Numbered from the stretch's first letter, positions 1 to 8,993 are shown. The stretch: DNA of 64,000 bases from Paraburkholderia unamae (GCF_003268775.1 NZ_QLSU01000023.1:83928-147927), one strand, 5' to 3'. Notes: a model not told the origin generated them from the sequence alone. Numbers and translations are program-made.

Positions 1-2
1 GG

Positions 3-605
3 CAACGCACCACGGCGAGCGGCACCGTGCTCGCCGACAACGTCCGTGTCGACGCCCTCCATGTGCTGCCGCGCGACCGCCTGTTCTCGCCGCCGACCAT
101 CCACGGTCCGTTCGCGCAGTTGCTGCACGCCGCCATCGATCTCGGCATCGCGCGGGCGGCGTTGCGCGACCTGCACGCGTGGCTCACGCAGAAGGCGCGC
201 CCGTGGGCGGACAGCGGCGTGACGCGCGCAAGCGACGATCCGCTCACGCTCAGCAAGGTGGGCGCGCTCGTGGTCCGGCTGCACGCGGCGGAAGCCTTGC
301 TCACGCGCGGCGCGCTGCTGCTCGACGCCGCACGCGAGCGCCCCGAAACGGGTGCGCAAGGCGTGACGGCCGCTTCCATCGCGGTGGCGGAAGCCAAGAT
401 CCTGACGACGGAACTCGCGCTCGACGCCGCAACGTCGCTGATCGAATTCGGCGGCAGCCAGTCGGCGCTGCGCAGCCACGCACTCGACCGCCACTGGCGC
501 AACGCGCGCATTCACACCGTGCACGACCCGGTGCGCTGGAAGTATCACGCGGTCGGTTCGCACTGGCTCAACGGCGCGGAACCCGCGCGCCACGCCTCGC
601 TGTAA
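3..605 (+). CDS. SfnB/DszC-like acyl-CoA dehydrogenase-fold flavoprotein (3' part)
   Basis: C-terminal part of a flavoprotein of the acyl-CoA dehydrogenase fold; the gene enters from the left edge. The visible ~200 residues start inside the beta domain (SGTVLADNVRVDA, typical of the SfnB/DszC monooxygenase branch) and continue through the all-helical C-terminal domain to LIEFGGSQSALRSHALDRHWRNARIHT, the DszC/SfnB-type end. No catalytic Glu of true acyl-CoA dehydrogenases is visible. Members of this branch are FMNH2-dependent oxygenases used in sulfur scavenging. A peptide/nickel-type ABC transporter follows 72 bp downstream on the same strand, so the transporter may import an organosulfur substrate; that link is inference. 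Confidence 0.8.
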   Translation, partial: QRTTASGTVLADNVRVDALHVLPRDRLFSPPTIHGPFAQLLHAAIDLGIARAALRDLHAWLTQKARPWADSGVTRASDDPLTLSKVGALVVRLHAAEALLTRGALLLDAARERPETGAQGVTAASIAVAEAKILTTELALDAATSLIEFGGSQSALRSHALDRHWRNARIHTVHDPVRWKYHAVGSHWLNGAEPARHASL

Positions 606-677
606 CCCGCCGCGACGGCTTCGATTTTCATCATTCACACGCCAGCTACACGGCAAACACGCGCCATCAAAACGACC

Positions 678-2333
678 ATGACATCGATGCATCGACGCCG
701 TTTCCTGCTTCAAACGGGCCACGCGGGGCTCGCGGCGGGCGCCGCTTTCAGCGGCCTCCTGCCGTCGTCCGGGCACGCCGCGCCCTCGCCCGCCCCACAG
801 CGGCGCGAAATCGTTCGCGTGCTCGCGGAGGGCTCGGGCAACTCGCTCGACCCGCATGGCGACGGCGTCGCGAAGGAGTCGCTCGGCGTCTTCACCAACG
901 TGTACGACCGCCTCGTCGCCTTCGAGCGCAAGCCGCTCGACTCGTCCACGGGGCGTCAGTTGCAGGCGTATCGCTACGACTACGCCCGCCTGAAAGGCGA
1001 ACTGGCCGAATCGTTCGAGAGCACCAACGGCGGTCGCTCGCTCGTCTTCCATCTGCGGCGCGACGCGACGTTCCATGACGGCCGCCCCGTGACCGCCGGC
1101 GACGTGAAATGGTCGCTCGATCGGGCCGTGACGCTGCCGGCGTCGAAACGCCAGCTCGCCACGGGATCGCTGACCGATCCCGCCCAGTTCGTCGTCGTGG
1201 ACGCGCAAACGCTGCGCATCGATCTGCCCCGCGCGGACCGCTACGCGCTGCCCAACCTGGCGCTCACCTTCGCTTCGGTGCTCAACGCAACGGACGTCAA
1301 GGCGCACGCCGACGCCGCCGACCCGTGGGGCACGAACTGGCTGCGCAACCATGCCGCCGGCGGCGGCGCGTACCGCGTCAGCGCGTGGCAAACGGGCCAG
1401 CAGGTGACGTACGAGCGTTTCGACGCGTGGCGCAGCGGCCCGCAGCCGTTCGTGCGGCGCGCGCTCGTGCAGGCCGTGCCGAGCGCTTCGAACCGGCTGG
1501 CGGCGCTGCAACGCGCCGATGCCGACGTCGTGCTCGGGCTCGCGCCGCGCGAATTCGCCTCGCTGCAAGGGCAGCCTGGCGTCGCCGCGCTCTCCGTGCC
1601 CGTCACCAATACGTTTCGCTTCGTCGCGTTCAACACGAAGCAGGCGCCGTTCGATTCGCCCAAAGTGCGTCAGGCCATCGCGTTCGCGCTGCCTTATCAG
1701 GCGTTGTTCGACGGCGTGAACCACGGCAAGGGCACGCCGCTTTTCGGCGCCCAATCGGGCGCGGCCCCGAGCGCCGACTATCCGCAGCGCTACCCCTATG
1801 CGACCGATGTCGAGCGCGCGCGGGCGCTGCTCAAGGAAGCGGGCCACCCCAACGGCTTTCGCACGACGCTCAGCTACAACGCGACCGACACGGCGATTGC
1901 CGAGCCCGCCGCGTTGCTGATCCAGGACGCGCTCAAGGCGATCGGCGTGGAAGTGACGCTCGACAAGGCGTCGGGCGCGCAGTGGGGCGCGCTAGAAACG
2001 GAAAAGCGCCTTGCGTTCTTCATCGATTCGTCGTCGGCGTGGTTCAACGATCCGGACTACTACTACCGGATCTTCTTCGAGGGCGACTGGCGCTGGAACT
2101 TCGGCTCGTTCGACAGCCCCGAACTCGTCAAGCTGACCGACGCCGCCCGCTGGGAAACGGACGCTGGCCGCTACGAACGACTGATGCGCGACGCCGCGCA
2201 GATCGTCACGCGGGATGTGCCGCTCGTGCCGTTGTGGCAGCCTTCGTTCGACGTCGCGACGCGCGACGACCTGCGCGGCTTCACCTACTACATCCACGGC
2301 CAGGTTGACTTTCGCACGCTCACGCGCGCCTGA
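678..2333 (+). CDS. ABC transporter substrate-binding protein, peptide/nickel (family 5) type
   Basis: Periplasmic solute-binding protein of the DppA/OppA/NikA family; 551 aa is the usual length. The N-terminus has a Tat-like motif (HRRRFLLQTG, residues 5-14), a hydrophobic stretch and an Ala-rich cleavage region near GHAAPSP. The body has family-5 signatures such as FHLRRDATFHDGRPVTAGDVKWSLDR (residues ~120-145) and YERLMRDAAQIVTRDVPLVPLW near the end. First gene of a five-gene importer; the permease gene starts 9 bp after its stop. The internal ATG at 687 is an alternative start. The ligand cannot be read from sequence; family members bind peptides, nickel, glutathione or opines. Confidence 0.88.
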   Translation: MTSMHRRRFLLQTGHAGLAAGAAFSGLLPSSGHAAPSPAPQRREIVRVLAEGSGNSLDPHGDGVAKESLGVFTNVYDRLVAFERKPLDSSTGRQLQAYRYDYARLKGELAESFESTNGGRSLVFHLRRDATFHDGRPVTAGDVKWSLDRAVTLPASKRQLATGSLTDPAQFVVVDAQTLRIDLPRADRYALPNLALTFASVLNATDVKAHADAADPWGTNWLRNHAAGGGAYRVSAWQTGQQVTYERFDAWRSGPQPFVRRALVQAVPSASNRLAALQRADADVVLGLAPREFASLQGQPGVAALSVPVTNTFRFVAFNTKQAPFDSPKVRQAIAFALPYQALFDGVNHGKGTPLFGAQSGAAPSADYPQRYPYATDVERARALLKEAGHPNGFRTTLSYNATDTAIAEPAALLIQDALKAIGVEVTLDKASGAQWGALETEKRLAFFIDSSSAWFNDPDYYYRIFFEGDWRWNFGSFDSPELVKLTDAARWETDAGRYERLMRDAAQIVTRDVPLVPLWQPSFDVATRDDLRGFTYYIHGQVDFRTLTRA

Positions 2334-2342
2334 GTCCGCACG

Positions 2343-3371
2343 ATGAAGCGCAACCCGTTCCTCACGAGGCTGGCCGCGCGCGTGCTCGTCACGTTGCCCG
2401 TGCTGCTCGCCTGCGCGATCTTCACGTTCATGCTCGTGCGGCTGCTGCCGGGCGACCCCGCCGCGCAACTGGCGAGCGGCATGCAGTCGGACGCGCAAGG
2501 GCTCGCCGAGCTGCGTCATCGCCTCGGCACCGATGCGCCGCTCGCGACCCAGCTTTGGCAGTATCTCGACGGCCTCGTGCACGGTCACTGGGGGCGCTCA
2601 TTCACGACCGGGCGCGACGCGCTCGACGAACTGCTCGACCGTCTGCCCGCCACGCTCGAACTGACGATCAGCGGCTTCGTGCTGGCACTCGCGAGCGGCC
2701 TCGCGCTGGGCGTCGCCGCGGCCTGCCGCCCCGGCTCCGCCATCGACCGCTTCGCGCGCGCGCTGTCGAGCGCGGGCAGTTGCCTGCCGACCTTCTTCGT
2801 CGCGCTGCTGCTCATCTATGTGTTCTATTTCCGGCTAGGCTGGGCGCCGGAACCGACCGGGCGGCTCGACCCGATGCTGAGCGCGCCGCCCGTGCGCACG
2901 GGCGTCATCGCATTCGATGCATGGCTCGCGGGCGACCCCGCCGCGACCCTCGACGCACTGCGCCGGCTCATGCTGCCCGCCGTCAGCATGGCGCTGTTCG
3001 GCTTGCCGCCGATCGTGCGGATCACCCGCTCCGCGCTGCTCGCCAGTCTCGCCGCCGACCCGATGCGCACCGCCCGCAGCCTGGCGTTGCCGCGAGCCAA
3101 AGCACTGACCGCTTACGCGCTCGCGCCTGCCGCCGCGCCCATCGTCACGGCGGCGGGCATGATGTTCTCGTACATGCTCGCGGCCAACGTGGTCGTCGAA
3201 AAGATTTTCGCGTGGCCCGGCATCGGCGCTTACGCGCTCGACGCGCTGGGCAACGCCGACTATGCGCCGCTACAGGGCTTCGTGCTGTTCGTCGCCATTG
3301 CCTTCGCACTCCTTAACCTCTGCATCGATCTGCTCGTGCAGTGGATCGACCCGCGCACGCGGATATCCTGA
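2343..3371 (+). CDS. ABC transporter permease, DppB/OppB type
   Basis: Inner-membrane permease of the peptide/nickel class, 342 aa. It starts with the classic first membrane segment (RVLVTLPVLLACAIFTFMLVRLLPGDPA) and has five further hydrophobic segments. The cytoplasmic EAA-like loop that docks the ATPases is around residues 235-260 (ALLASLAADPMRTARSLALPRAKAL). It differs from canonical DppB in that region: the loop lacks the usual Glu-Ala-Ala core. It follows the binding protein by 9 bp and overlaps the next permease (TGATG), so the two are translationally coupled. Confidence 0.88.
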   Translation: MKRNPFLTRLAARVLVTLPVLLACAIFTFMLVRLLPGDPAAQLASGMQSDAQGLAELRHRLGTDAPLATQLWQYLDGLVHGHWGRSFTTGRDALDELLDRLPATLELTISGFVLALASGLALGVAAACRPGSAIDRFARALSSAGSCLPTFFVALLLIYVFYFRLGWAPEPTGRLDPMLSAPPVRTGVIAFDAWLAGDPAATLDALRRLMLPAVSMALFGLPPIVRITRSALLASLAADPMRTARSLALPRAKALTAYALAPAAAPIVTAAGMMFSYMLAANVVVEKIFAWPGIGAYALDALGNADYAPLQGFVLFVAIAFALLNLCIDLLVQWIDPRTRIS

Positions 3372-4237
3372 TGCAACTCGTACGTTTTTTCTTCGCGCGC
3401 CAGTCCACGCCCTCCGCAAGCGCCGCTGTGCGCCACGCGGCGCGGGGCCGCGCGCTCGCGCTATGGCCACTCGCCGCGTTGGCGCTCGTCGCGCTCGCCG
3501 GTCCCTGGGTCGTGCAGAACCCCACGACACCGGATGTCGCGCATATGCTCGCTGCGCCCTCCCGGGCGCACTGGTTCGGCACCGACGCGCTCGGCCGCGA
3601 TCTGTTCGCACGCGTGGTGGTCGCCACCCGTCTCGACCTGGCGATCGCGTTGAGCGCCGTGTTCGCCGCGGCGCTGGCGGGCAGCGTGCTGGGCGCGGCC
3701 TCCGGTTTCGCCGGCGGACGGATCGACCGCCTGGTGCAGCGCGTGGTCGATGTCTGCATGGCGTTTCCGTTGTTCGTCGTCGCGTTGTCGCTCGTCGCCG
3801 TGCTCGGCAACTCCGTGCAAAGCGTCGTCGTTGCCACCGCGCTCATCAACGTGCCGTTCTACACGCGTCTCGCCCGCGCCGAGATCGCCACCCGGCGCGA
3901 CGCGAACTATGTGCGCGCCGCGCGGCTGCAAGGCGCGGGCAACACGCGCATTCTGTTCAGCCTGCTGCTGCCGAACGCGCTGCCCGCGCTGTGCGCGCAG
4001 ATGACCGTCAACCTGGGTTGGGCGATGACGAACAGCGCGGGGCTGTCCTTTCTCGGCATGGGGGTGCGGCCGCCCGCAGCCGAATGGGGCGTGCTGGTCG
4101 GCGAAGGCGCGCCGTACATGATGACGGGCCAATGGTGGATCGCGACGTTTCCGAGCCTGGCGCTCGCCCTCGCCGTGTTCGCGCTCAACGGTGCAGGCGA
4201 GCGCCTGCGCGACGCCTTCGACCCGCGTACCCGATGA
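3371..4237 (+). CDS. ABC transporter permease, DppC/OppC type
   Basis: Second permease of the family-5 importer, 288 aa. I chose the ATG at 3371 because it overlaps the stop of the dppB-like gene (TGATG); an in-frame ATG at 3341 would add ten residues inside the upstream gene. Typical DppC features are HWFGTDALGRDLFARVVVATRLDL (residues ~60-83), which precedes the membrane domain, and the ATPase-docking loop NYVRAARLQGAGNTRILFSLLLPNALP. The C-terminal end overlaps the next ATPase gene. Confidence 0.88.
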   Translation: MQLVRFFFARQSTPSASAAVRHAARGRALALWPLAALALVALAGPWVVQNPTTPDVAHMLAAPSRAHWFGTDALGRDLFARVVVATRLDLAIALSAVFAAALAGSVLGAASGFAGGRIDRLVQRVVDVCMAFPLFVVALSLVAVLGNSVQSVVVATALINVPFYTRLARAEIATRRDANYVRAARLQGAGNTRILFSLLLPNALPALCAQMTVNLGWAMTNSAGLSFLGMGVRPPAAEWGVLVGEGAPYMMTGQWWIATFPSLALALAVFALNGAGERLRDAFDPRTR

Positions 4238-5217
4238 TGCGAACCGCCCCCCCACCGATGCTGCACATCGAGCAATTGCGCGTCGAACTCGCAACAGACG
4301 CGACTCACGCGACTCACGCGGCGCTGATCGACGGCATCGATCTTCGCATCGCGGCGGGCGAAGTCGTGGCCCTGATCGGCGAAAGCGGCTCGGGCAAGTC
4401 GCTCACGGCGCTCGCGCTCATGAACCTCCTGCCGCGCGGCGTGCGGCAAACGGCCGGCCAGTTGCGCTGGGCCGATACCGATACGCACGCATCGTCGCCT
4501 CACCCGGCGGCGATGGTGTTCCAGAGTCCGCGCAGCGCGTTGAACCCCGTGCGCCGGATCGGCGCGCAGTTCGACGATGTCTTCGCCGCGCGCCGCCTGC
4601 CTCGCCGCCTGTGGCGTGCGAACGCGGTCGCGCTGCTCGAACAGGTCGCGATGACACCGCCCGAGCGCTATCTGCGCGCTTATCCGCACGAGCTTTCGGG
4701 CGGGCTGTGCCAGCGCGTCGTGATCGCGCTGGCACTCGCTCGCGAGCCGCGGCTGCTGATCGCCGACGAGCCCACCACCGGTCTCGACGCGCTCACGCAG
4801 CATCAGGTGCTCGACCTGCTGCTCGCGTTGCGGCGTACCCGCGAGATGGCCTTGCTGCTCATCACGCACGACCTCCAGGCCGCGCTGGCCTACAGCGACC
4901 GCATCGCCGTGATGCATGCGGGCCAGCTTGTCGAGGTGCTGCCTTCCGCCGAATTCCTCCACGGCGCGCGGCATCCGTATTCGCGCGCGCTGGTCGCCGC
5001 GACGCCCGCGCTCGCCGCCGATCTGCATGCGCTGCAAGGCGTGCGCGGCAACCTGCCTGATCTGCGCGGCCCATTGCCCGCTTGCCGCTTCCATGCGCGC
5101 TGCACGCTCGCGCAGGCGCGCTGTGCGACCGACGCACCGCCCGTCGTGACGTCGGGCGCCGATCGCTTCGTCTGGTGCTGGCAGCCGGTCAGCATCGAAA
5201 CCGGAGCGCGACGATGA
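4234..5217 (+). CDS. ABC transporter ATP-binding protein, DppD/OppD type
   Basis: ATPase subunit of the family-5 importer, 327 aa. Walker A GESGSGKS is at residues 49-56, Q-loop near 97, signature LSGGLCQ 154-160 and Walker B LLIADEP 174-180. The C-terminus carries the Cys-containing oligopeptide-transporter extension (CRFHARCTLAQARC). The start at 4234 overlaps the upstream stop (ATGA); ATGs at 4237 and 4258 are alternatives. A small tandem duplication (GCGACTCAC twice, encoding THATHA) lies near residues 24-29. It overlaps the second ATPase gene by 4 bp. Confidence 0.88.
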   Translation: MMRTAPPPMLHIEQLRVELATDATHATHAALIDGIDLRIAAGEVVALIGESGSGKSLTALALMNLLPRGVRQTAGQLRWADTDTHASSPHPAAMVFQSPRSALNPVRRIGAQFDDVFAARRLPRRLWRANAVALLEQVAMTPPERYLRAYPHELSGGLCQRVVIALALAREPRLLIADEPTTGLDALTQHQVLDLLLALRRTREMALLLITHDLQAALAYSDRIAVMHAGQLVEVLPSAEFLHGARHPYSRALVAATPALAADLHALQGVRGNLPDLRGPLPACRFHARCTLAQARCATDAPPVVTSGADRFVWCWQPVSIETGARR

Positions 5218-6029
5218 CAGCCATGCTGGAAGTGGCGGGCCTGAGCAAGCGGTATCGGACTTCGGCGGGGCCCACCGATGCGCTGCGCGACGTGTCGTTC
5301 ACGCTCGCGCGCGGCGAGACGCTCGGCGTCATCGGGCAGTCCGGCAGCGGCAAGTCGACGCTCGCGAGCGTGGTGGTCCGGCTCGACGATCCCGACGCGG
5401 GCACGATCCGCTTCGACGGCGTCGACATCGGCGCGCTGCCCGCGCGACGGTGCGCGCGCGCGCCGTGGCGCAGGCGCATCCAGTTCGTGTTTCAGGACGC
5501 GCGCGACAGCATCGATCCGCTCGGCCGCGCGTTCGATGCGATTGCCGGCGCGCTCGCCCATGACGTGGGCGGCGAGGCGCGCCGGGAGCGCGTCGAGGCC
5601 CTCGCGCGCGCCGTCGACCTGCCGCTGTCGCGCCTCGCCTTGCGGCCGCATCAGCTTTCGGGCGGCGAGGCCGCGCGCGTATGCATCGCGCGCGCGATTG
5701 CGAGCGGCCCCGACCTGCTCGTGCTCGACGAACCGACGGCGGCGCTCGACGTGTCCGTTCAGGCGGGCGTGCTCGCCACGCTCGACCGGCTGCGCCGCGA
5801 GCGCGGCATGGCCATGCTGTTCATTTCGCACGATCTCGACGTCGTGCGCCTCTTCTGCTCGCGCGCGCTCGTCATGAACGCAGGCGAGATCGTCGAAACG
5901 GGTCCGACCGCCGCCGTGTTCGCGCAGCCGCAGCACGCCTATACGCGCGCATTGCTCGACGCACGGCGGCGCGCGACCGGGTCCGTTTCATCGACTGCGG
6001 CGCTTTTCCCCCTTTCTTCCTCCCTCTGA
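5214..6029 (+). CDS. ABC transporter ATP-binding protein, DppF/OppF type
   Basis: Second ATPase of the importer, 271 aa. Walker A GQSGSGKS is at residues 41-48, the Q-loop at FVFQDARDSIDP, signature LSGGE 148-152 and Walker B LLVLDEP 168-174. It is shorter than typical DppF (about 320 aa) because the C-terminal oligopeptide extension with its Cys residues is missing; the protein ends in a Ser/Leu-rich tail. The start ATG overlaps the upstream stop by 4 bp, and it is the last gene of the operon. About 110 bp without a gene follow. Confidence 0.86.
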   Translation: MTAMLEVAGLSKRYRTSAGPTDALRDVSFTLARGETLGVIGQSGSGKSTLASVVVRLDDPDAGTIRFDGVDIGALPARRCARAPWRRRIQFVFQDARDSIDPLGRAFDAIAGALAHDVGGEARRERVEALARAVDLPLSRLALRPHQLSGGEAARVCIARAIASGPDLLVLDEPTAALDVSVQAGVLATLDRLRRERGMAMLFISHDLDVVRLFCSRALVMNAGEIVETGPTAAVFAQPQHAYTRALLDARRRATGSVSSTAALFPLSSSL

Positions 6030-6141
6030 CGACGACCGGGAATAAAACCGCGAGGCGGGCGGTATTGCACGTGAAGCCCGCCCCGGAAGCACGCCGGATC
6101 GAACCGGCAACCGGCTTCCCGAACCCAGTCGAGAGGACATC

Positions 6142-7086
6142 ATGTCGTCAGATCTTCCTTCCCAACCTTCGCGCCGCAGTGCCCTGAAATGCCTCGCCTT
6201 CGGGGGGGCGGGCACCGTGTTCGTCCTGGCCGGAGGCGTCCTCACGCCGGTGCAGTTAGCGCTTGCCGCCGGCAGCAAGGACAAGCCGGCGGTATCCGGC
6301 GTGCCGCTGTTCTTGCAGATCAGCGACTCCCATATCGGCTTCAACAAGGAAGCCAATCCCGATGTCGCGGGCACGCTCAAGCAGACGATTGATTTCGTCA
6401 ACGCCATGCCTGTCAAACCGGCTCTCGCGATTCACACGGGCGACATCACCCACCTCTCCAAACCGGAAGAATTCGATCTCGCGGCCCAGTTGCTCTCCGG
6501 GCTCAACGTCACCGAATTGCACACCGTGCCCGGCGAGCACGACGTGACGGACGGCCCGCAAGGCGAGTACTTCAAACGCTTCGGCCAGGCGTCCGACAAC
6601 CGGGGCTATTACAGCTTCGACCACAACGGCGTGCATTTCGTCGCGCTCGTCAACGTGATGCATTTCAAGCCGAACGGATTGGGCAACCTGGGCGACGACC
6701 AGCTCGCCTGGCTGAAGGACGATCTCAAGGGGCGCACGTCCAGCACGCCGATCGTCGTCTTTACGCATATGCCCATGTGGACGATCTACGAACCGTGGGG
6801 CTGGGGCACCGGCGACGCGGGCCAGGCAATGGATTATCTGAAGCGATTCGGCTCCGTGACGGTCCTCAATGGTCATATTCATCAGATCGTTTCCAAGGTC
6901 GAGGGCAATATCACGTTCCACACCGCACGCTCGACGGCCTATCCGCAACCGACAGCCGGCGATGGCCCGGGGCCCGGACCGCTCAAGGTGGCAAGCGAGC
7001 AGTTGCCGAAAATGCTGGGCGTGACCAGCATTCGCGTCTCGCGACATCCCCTCGCGGCGACGCTCTCCGACACCACGCTCGCCTGA
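6142..7086 (+). CDS. Tat-exported calcineurin-like metallophosphoesterase
   Basis: Binuclear-metal phosphoesterase, 314 aa, predicted to act in the periplasm. The N-terminus has a twin-arginine motif (SRRSALK, residues 10-16), a hydrophobic core and an Ala-x-Ala region near residue 43. Metallophosphoesterase blocks are in order: SDSHIGF (D62, H64), GDITH (D101), GEHD at 131-134 in place of the common GNHD, FTHMP (H209) and NGHIH (244-247). The Asn-to-Glu change in the third block is notable but occurs in some family branches. The substrate is unknown. A cupredoxin gene follows 35 bp downstream, so the pair is probably one transcript. A GAGAGGA ribosome site precedes the ATG. Confidence 0.9.
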   Translation: MSSDLPSQPSRRSALKCLAFGGAGTVFVLAGGVLTPVQLALAAGSKDKPAVSGVPLFLQISDSHIGFNKEANPDVAGTLKQTIDFVNAMPVKPALAIHTGDITHLSKPEEFDLAAQLLSGLNVTELHTVPGEHDVTDGPQGEYFKRFGQASDNRGYYSFDHNGVHFVALVNVMHFKPNGLGNLGDDQLAWLKDDLKGRTSSTPIVVFTHMPMWTIYEPWGWGTGDAGQAMDYLKRFGSVTVLNGHIHQIVSKVEGNITFHTARSTAYPQPTAGDGPGPGPLKVASEQLPKMLGVTSIRVSRHPLAATLSDTTLA

Positions 7087-7121
7087 CTTTGCCTCCCGCC
7101 CATTCGACAAGGAACCGAGCC

Positions 7122-7469
7122 ATGCTCTCCCACCCATTTCGTCGCGCGTTCGTCTTCTGCTGCGGGGCCGGCATGCTTGCGGCCGCGCTGGCCGCCGGTT
7201 TGCCTGCCGCGCAGGCGCAGGAGCCCAGTCAGATCGTCATCAAGAATTTCATGTTTTCGCCCATGGCCATCACGGTCAAGGCGGGCACGACGGTGACCTG
7301 GAAAAACATGGATGGCGAACCCCATACCGTCGTGAACGACGCGGGCATATTCCACTCGGCCGCGCTCGACCAGAACGACACGTATCAGTTCAAGTTCGAC
7401 AAACCAGGGGTGTACAAAGTGTTCTGCGGGATACATCCCTATATGAAGGCAACCATTACCGTGCAGTAG
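7122..7469 (+). CDS. Secreted cupredoxin (plastocyanin/amicyanin-like)
   Basis: Small blue-copper protein, 115 aa with a Sec signal peptide ending near AAQAQ (about residue 32). The copper ligands of a type-1 site are all visible: H68 (EPHTV), C102, H105 and M108 (C-x2-H-x2-M in FCGIHPYM). Such proteins carry electrons in the periplasm or store copper. The ATG at 7122 follows an AAGGAACC ribosome site; earlier in-frame starts would run into the phosphoesterase gene. The fixed pairing with a metallophosphoesterase suggests a shared periplasmic role, but I cannot name it. Confidence 0.92.
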   Translation: MLSHPFRRAFVFCCGAGMLAAALAAGLPAAQAQEPSQIVIKNFMFSPMAITVKAGTTVTWKNMDGEPHTVVNDAGIFHSAALDQNDTYQFKFDKPGVYKVFCGIHPYMKATITVQ

Positions 7470-7498
7470 GCAGGTCCATATTAATTCGGAATCCATAA

Positions 7499-8071
7499 TT
7501 ACTCGACGTAGTCTTCCGGATTCTCCCTGCCCGGACTCTGATAAAGAATCATCATGAGAGGAATACGGGGCTCCGCCGTGGCATCGGCGCGGCGCCCCGT
7601 CACCTCGCCGGCGACCCCGGTCGTATATTCCGCAACCACTTCGCCAAAGGCGTTGCGCTGAATGGCGACTTTCTGCCCCGCCTTGACCTTGTCGTTCAGC
7701 TTGACCAGCAATTCGACGAAGCCGCCATGCGTGCTCAGGATGCCATGCGCGCTGTTGCCGACGAAGATCCCGACGTCCCGCCCGGTGCGGCCCATCGGGC
7801 CGGAGACGACGCCATAGCGCTTGAGCACATTCATCGTCCCTTCGACGAACAAGGGGATCATGTCGAAATCGAAGACGCGCGCGGAGCCGATTTCCGGCGT
7901 AATCGCCGGAATGCCCACGTCGCTCAGCGCGACACGCTTGCCCGGCTTCGCACCGCAAACGACGACGGCCGACACATACCCGTGTTGGCCCGTCGGCATC
8001 TGCACGCCCTGGAAATAGAACATATGCTTCTTGCCGCGCGCCAGGTCGCTAACGTCGAGCGCGCTGATCAA
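7499..8071 (-). pseudogene. AspA/AstE-family amidohydrolase with the zinc-binding middle deleted
   Basis: 190-aa reading frame joining both ends of a succinylglutamate desuccinylase/aspartoacylase-type protein. Residues 1-50 match the family start (MFYFQGVQMPTGQHGYVSAV then GAKPGKRVALS). In intact relatives this leads directly into GVHGDE, which holds the first zinc ligands. Here it jumps to DVGIPAITPEIG at residue ~52, a motif normally found in the second half, and then runs normally through the C-terminal beta domain. The GxHxxE and later D/H ligands are absent and the protein is roughly half the usual ~360 aa. The junction is in frame, so the product could be made but should lack hydrolase activity. 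It begins 7 bp after the stop of an equally damaged LacI-type gene. Confidence 0.65.
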
Positions 8072-8078
8072 ACAGCGA

Positions 8079-8993
8079 TCAGCCGATTGGCCCGCCGCTG
8101 CTCATGCGCACAATCAGCTCGGGGCGCAGGCGTTCCGACTTTGGCTTTTCGCCTCCGAGCTGCTTGACCAGCAACTCCATCGCGCGAAAACCCATGGGGT
8201 GCATGGGCGAGCGCACCGATGTGAGACCGATGGGCAATTGGGCCGCAAGCGGCGTGTCGTTGAACCCGACCAGCGCCACGTCCCGCCCTGGCTGCATGCC
8301 CGAGTCCCGCAGCGCACCCATGACACCAATGGCGAGAAAGTCGTTGACGGCAAAGATGGCCGTCGGCTTGCGCTTCCTCGCGCACAGTTGCTCGCCGGCC
8401 TCACGGCCGGCCGCCGTATCGAACGGACCATGCAGGATCGAGTCCGGCCTGATCTCGACGCCGAGCGCCTTGCATCGCTCCACGAAACCCACGCACCGGT
8501 CCCAGCCGCTGCTCGAATATTGCTCCCCGGCCAGCACGGCAACGTCGCGGTGCCCCAGCGCAACCAGGTGATCGGCCGCCATTTTCCCGCCTGCGAGGTC
8601 GTCGCAGGTGATGGAGCAATACTTCCTTCCCAGGTGGCGGCTCACGAGAATCATCGGCACACCGCGTTTGGCCAGTTCGTCGATGAACGCGGTTTCGTCG
8701 CGGCGCGCGTCCGCGAAGATGAGTCCCTCCACGTTACGGTGCAGCGCCGCCTCGCCAAGCAGCCGCTGGCGCTGCGCATCGTCGTGTGTGTTGGCCACGA
8801 AGGTCATGTAACCGGCGGCGTCCGCCGCGTCGTCGATGCCTTCGTAAATGGTTGCGAGCACGAGGTCGGAGAGCCTCGGCACGCGCCCCGGAAAGTCCGC
8901 ATTGGCGCAACGCCAGGCGAATCCGCAATGGCGGCGCGTTGAAGAAAGACCACCGCGGATATCATCAGGATAACGATATATGTGTCGCCTCAC
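8079..8993 (-). pseudogene. LacI/GalR-family effector domain without its DNA-binding domain
   Basis: From about residue 39 (VPRLSDLVLATIYEGIDDAADAAGY) to the end (RPELIVRMSSGGPIG) this is an intact LacI-family periplasmic-binding-like effector domain, with the usual AIFAVNDFLAIGVMGAL and VALVGFNDTPLAAQLPIGLTSV blocks. The first ~38 residues (MRRHIYRYPDD...) do not resemble the LacI helix-turn-helix or hinge helix. One other frame around 8900-8940 reads AAIADSPGVAP, a possible remnant of the recognition-helix region. The gene therefore looks 5'-truncated and frame-disrupted. Together with the shortened hydrolase 7 bp downstream it looks like a decaying regulator-enzyme pair. Confidence 0.6.

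Noticed and set aside
3262..4233. Upstream extension of the DppD-like frame
   Set aside because: The extension runs through the DppC-like gene, is Arg-rich and does not look like an ATPase; the ATG at 4234 overlaps the previous stop as in the rest of the operon.
6030..6141. Possible terminator GGCGGGC/GCCCGCC after the peptide ABC operon
   Set aside because: Only 7-bp arms with a 15-nt loop and no T-run; too weak to annotate.
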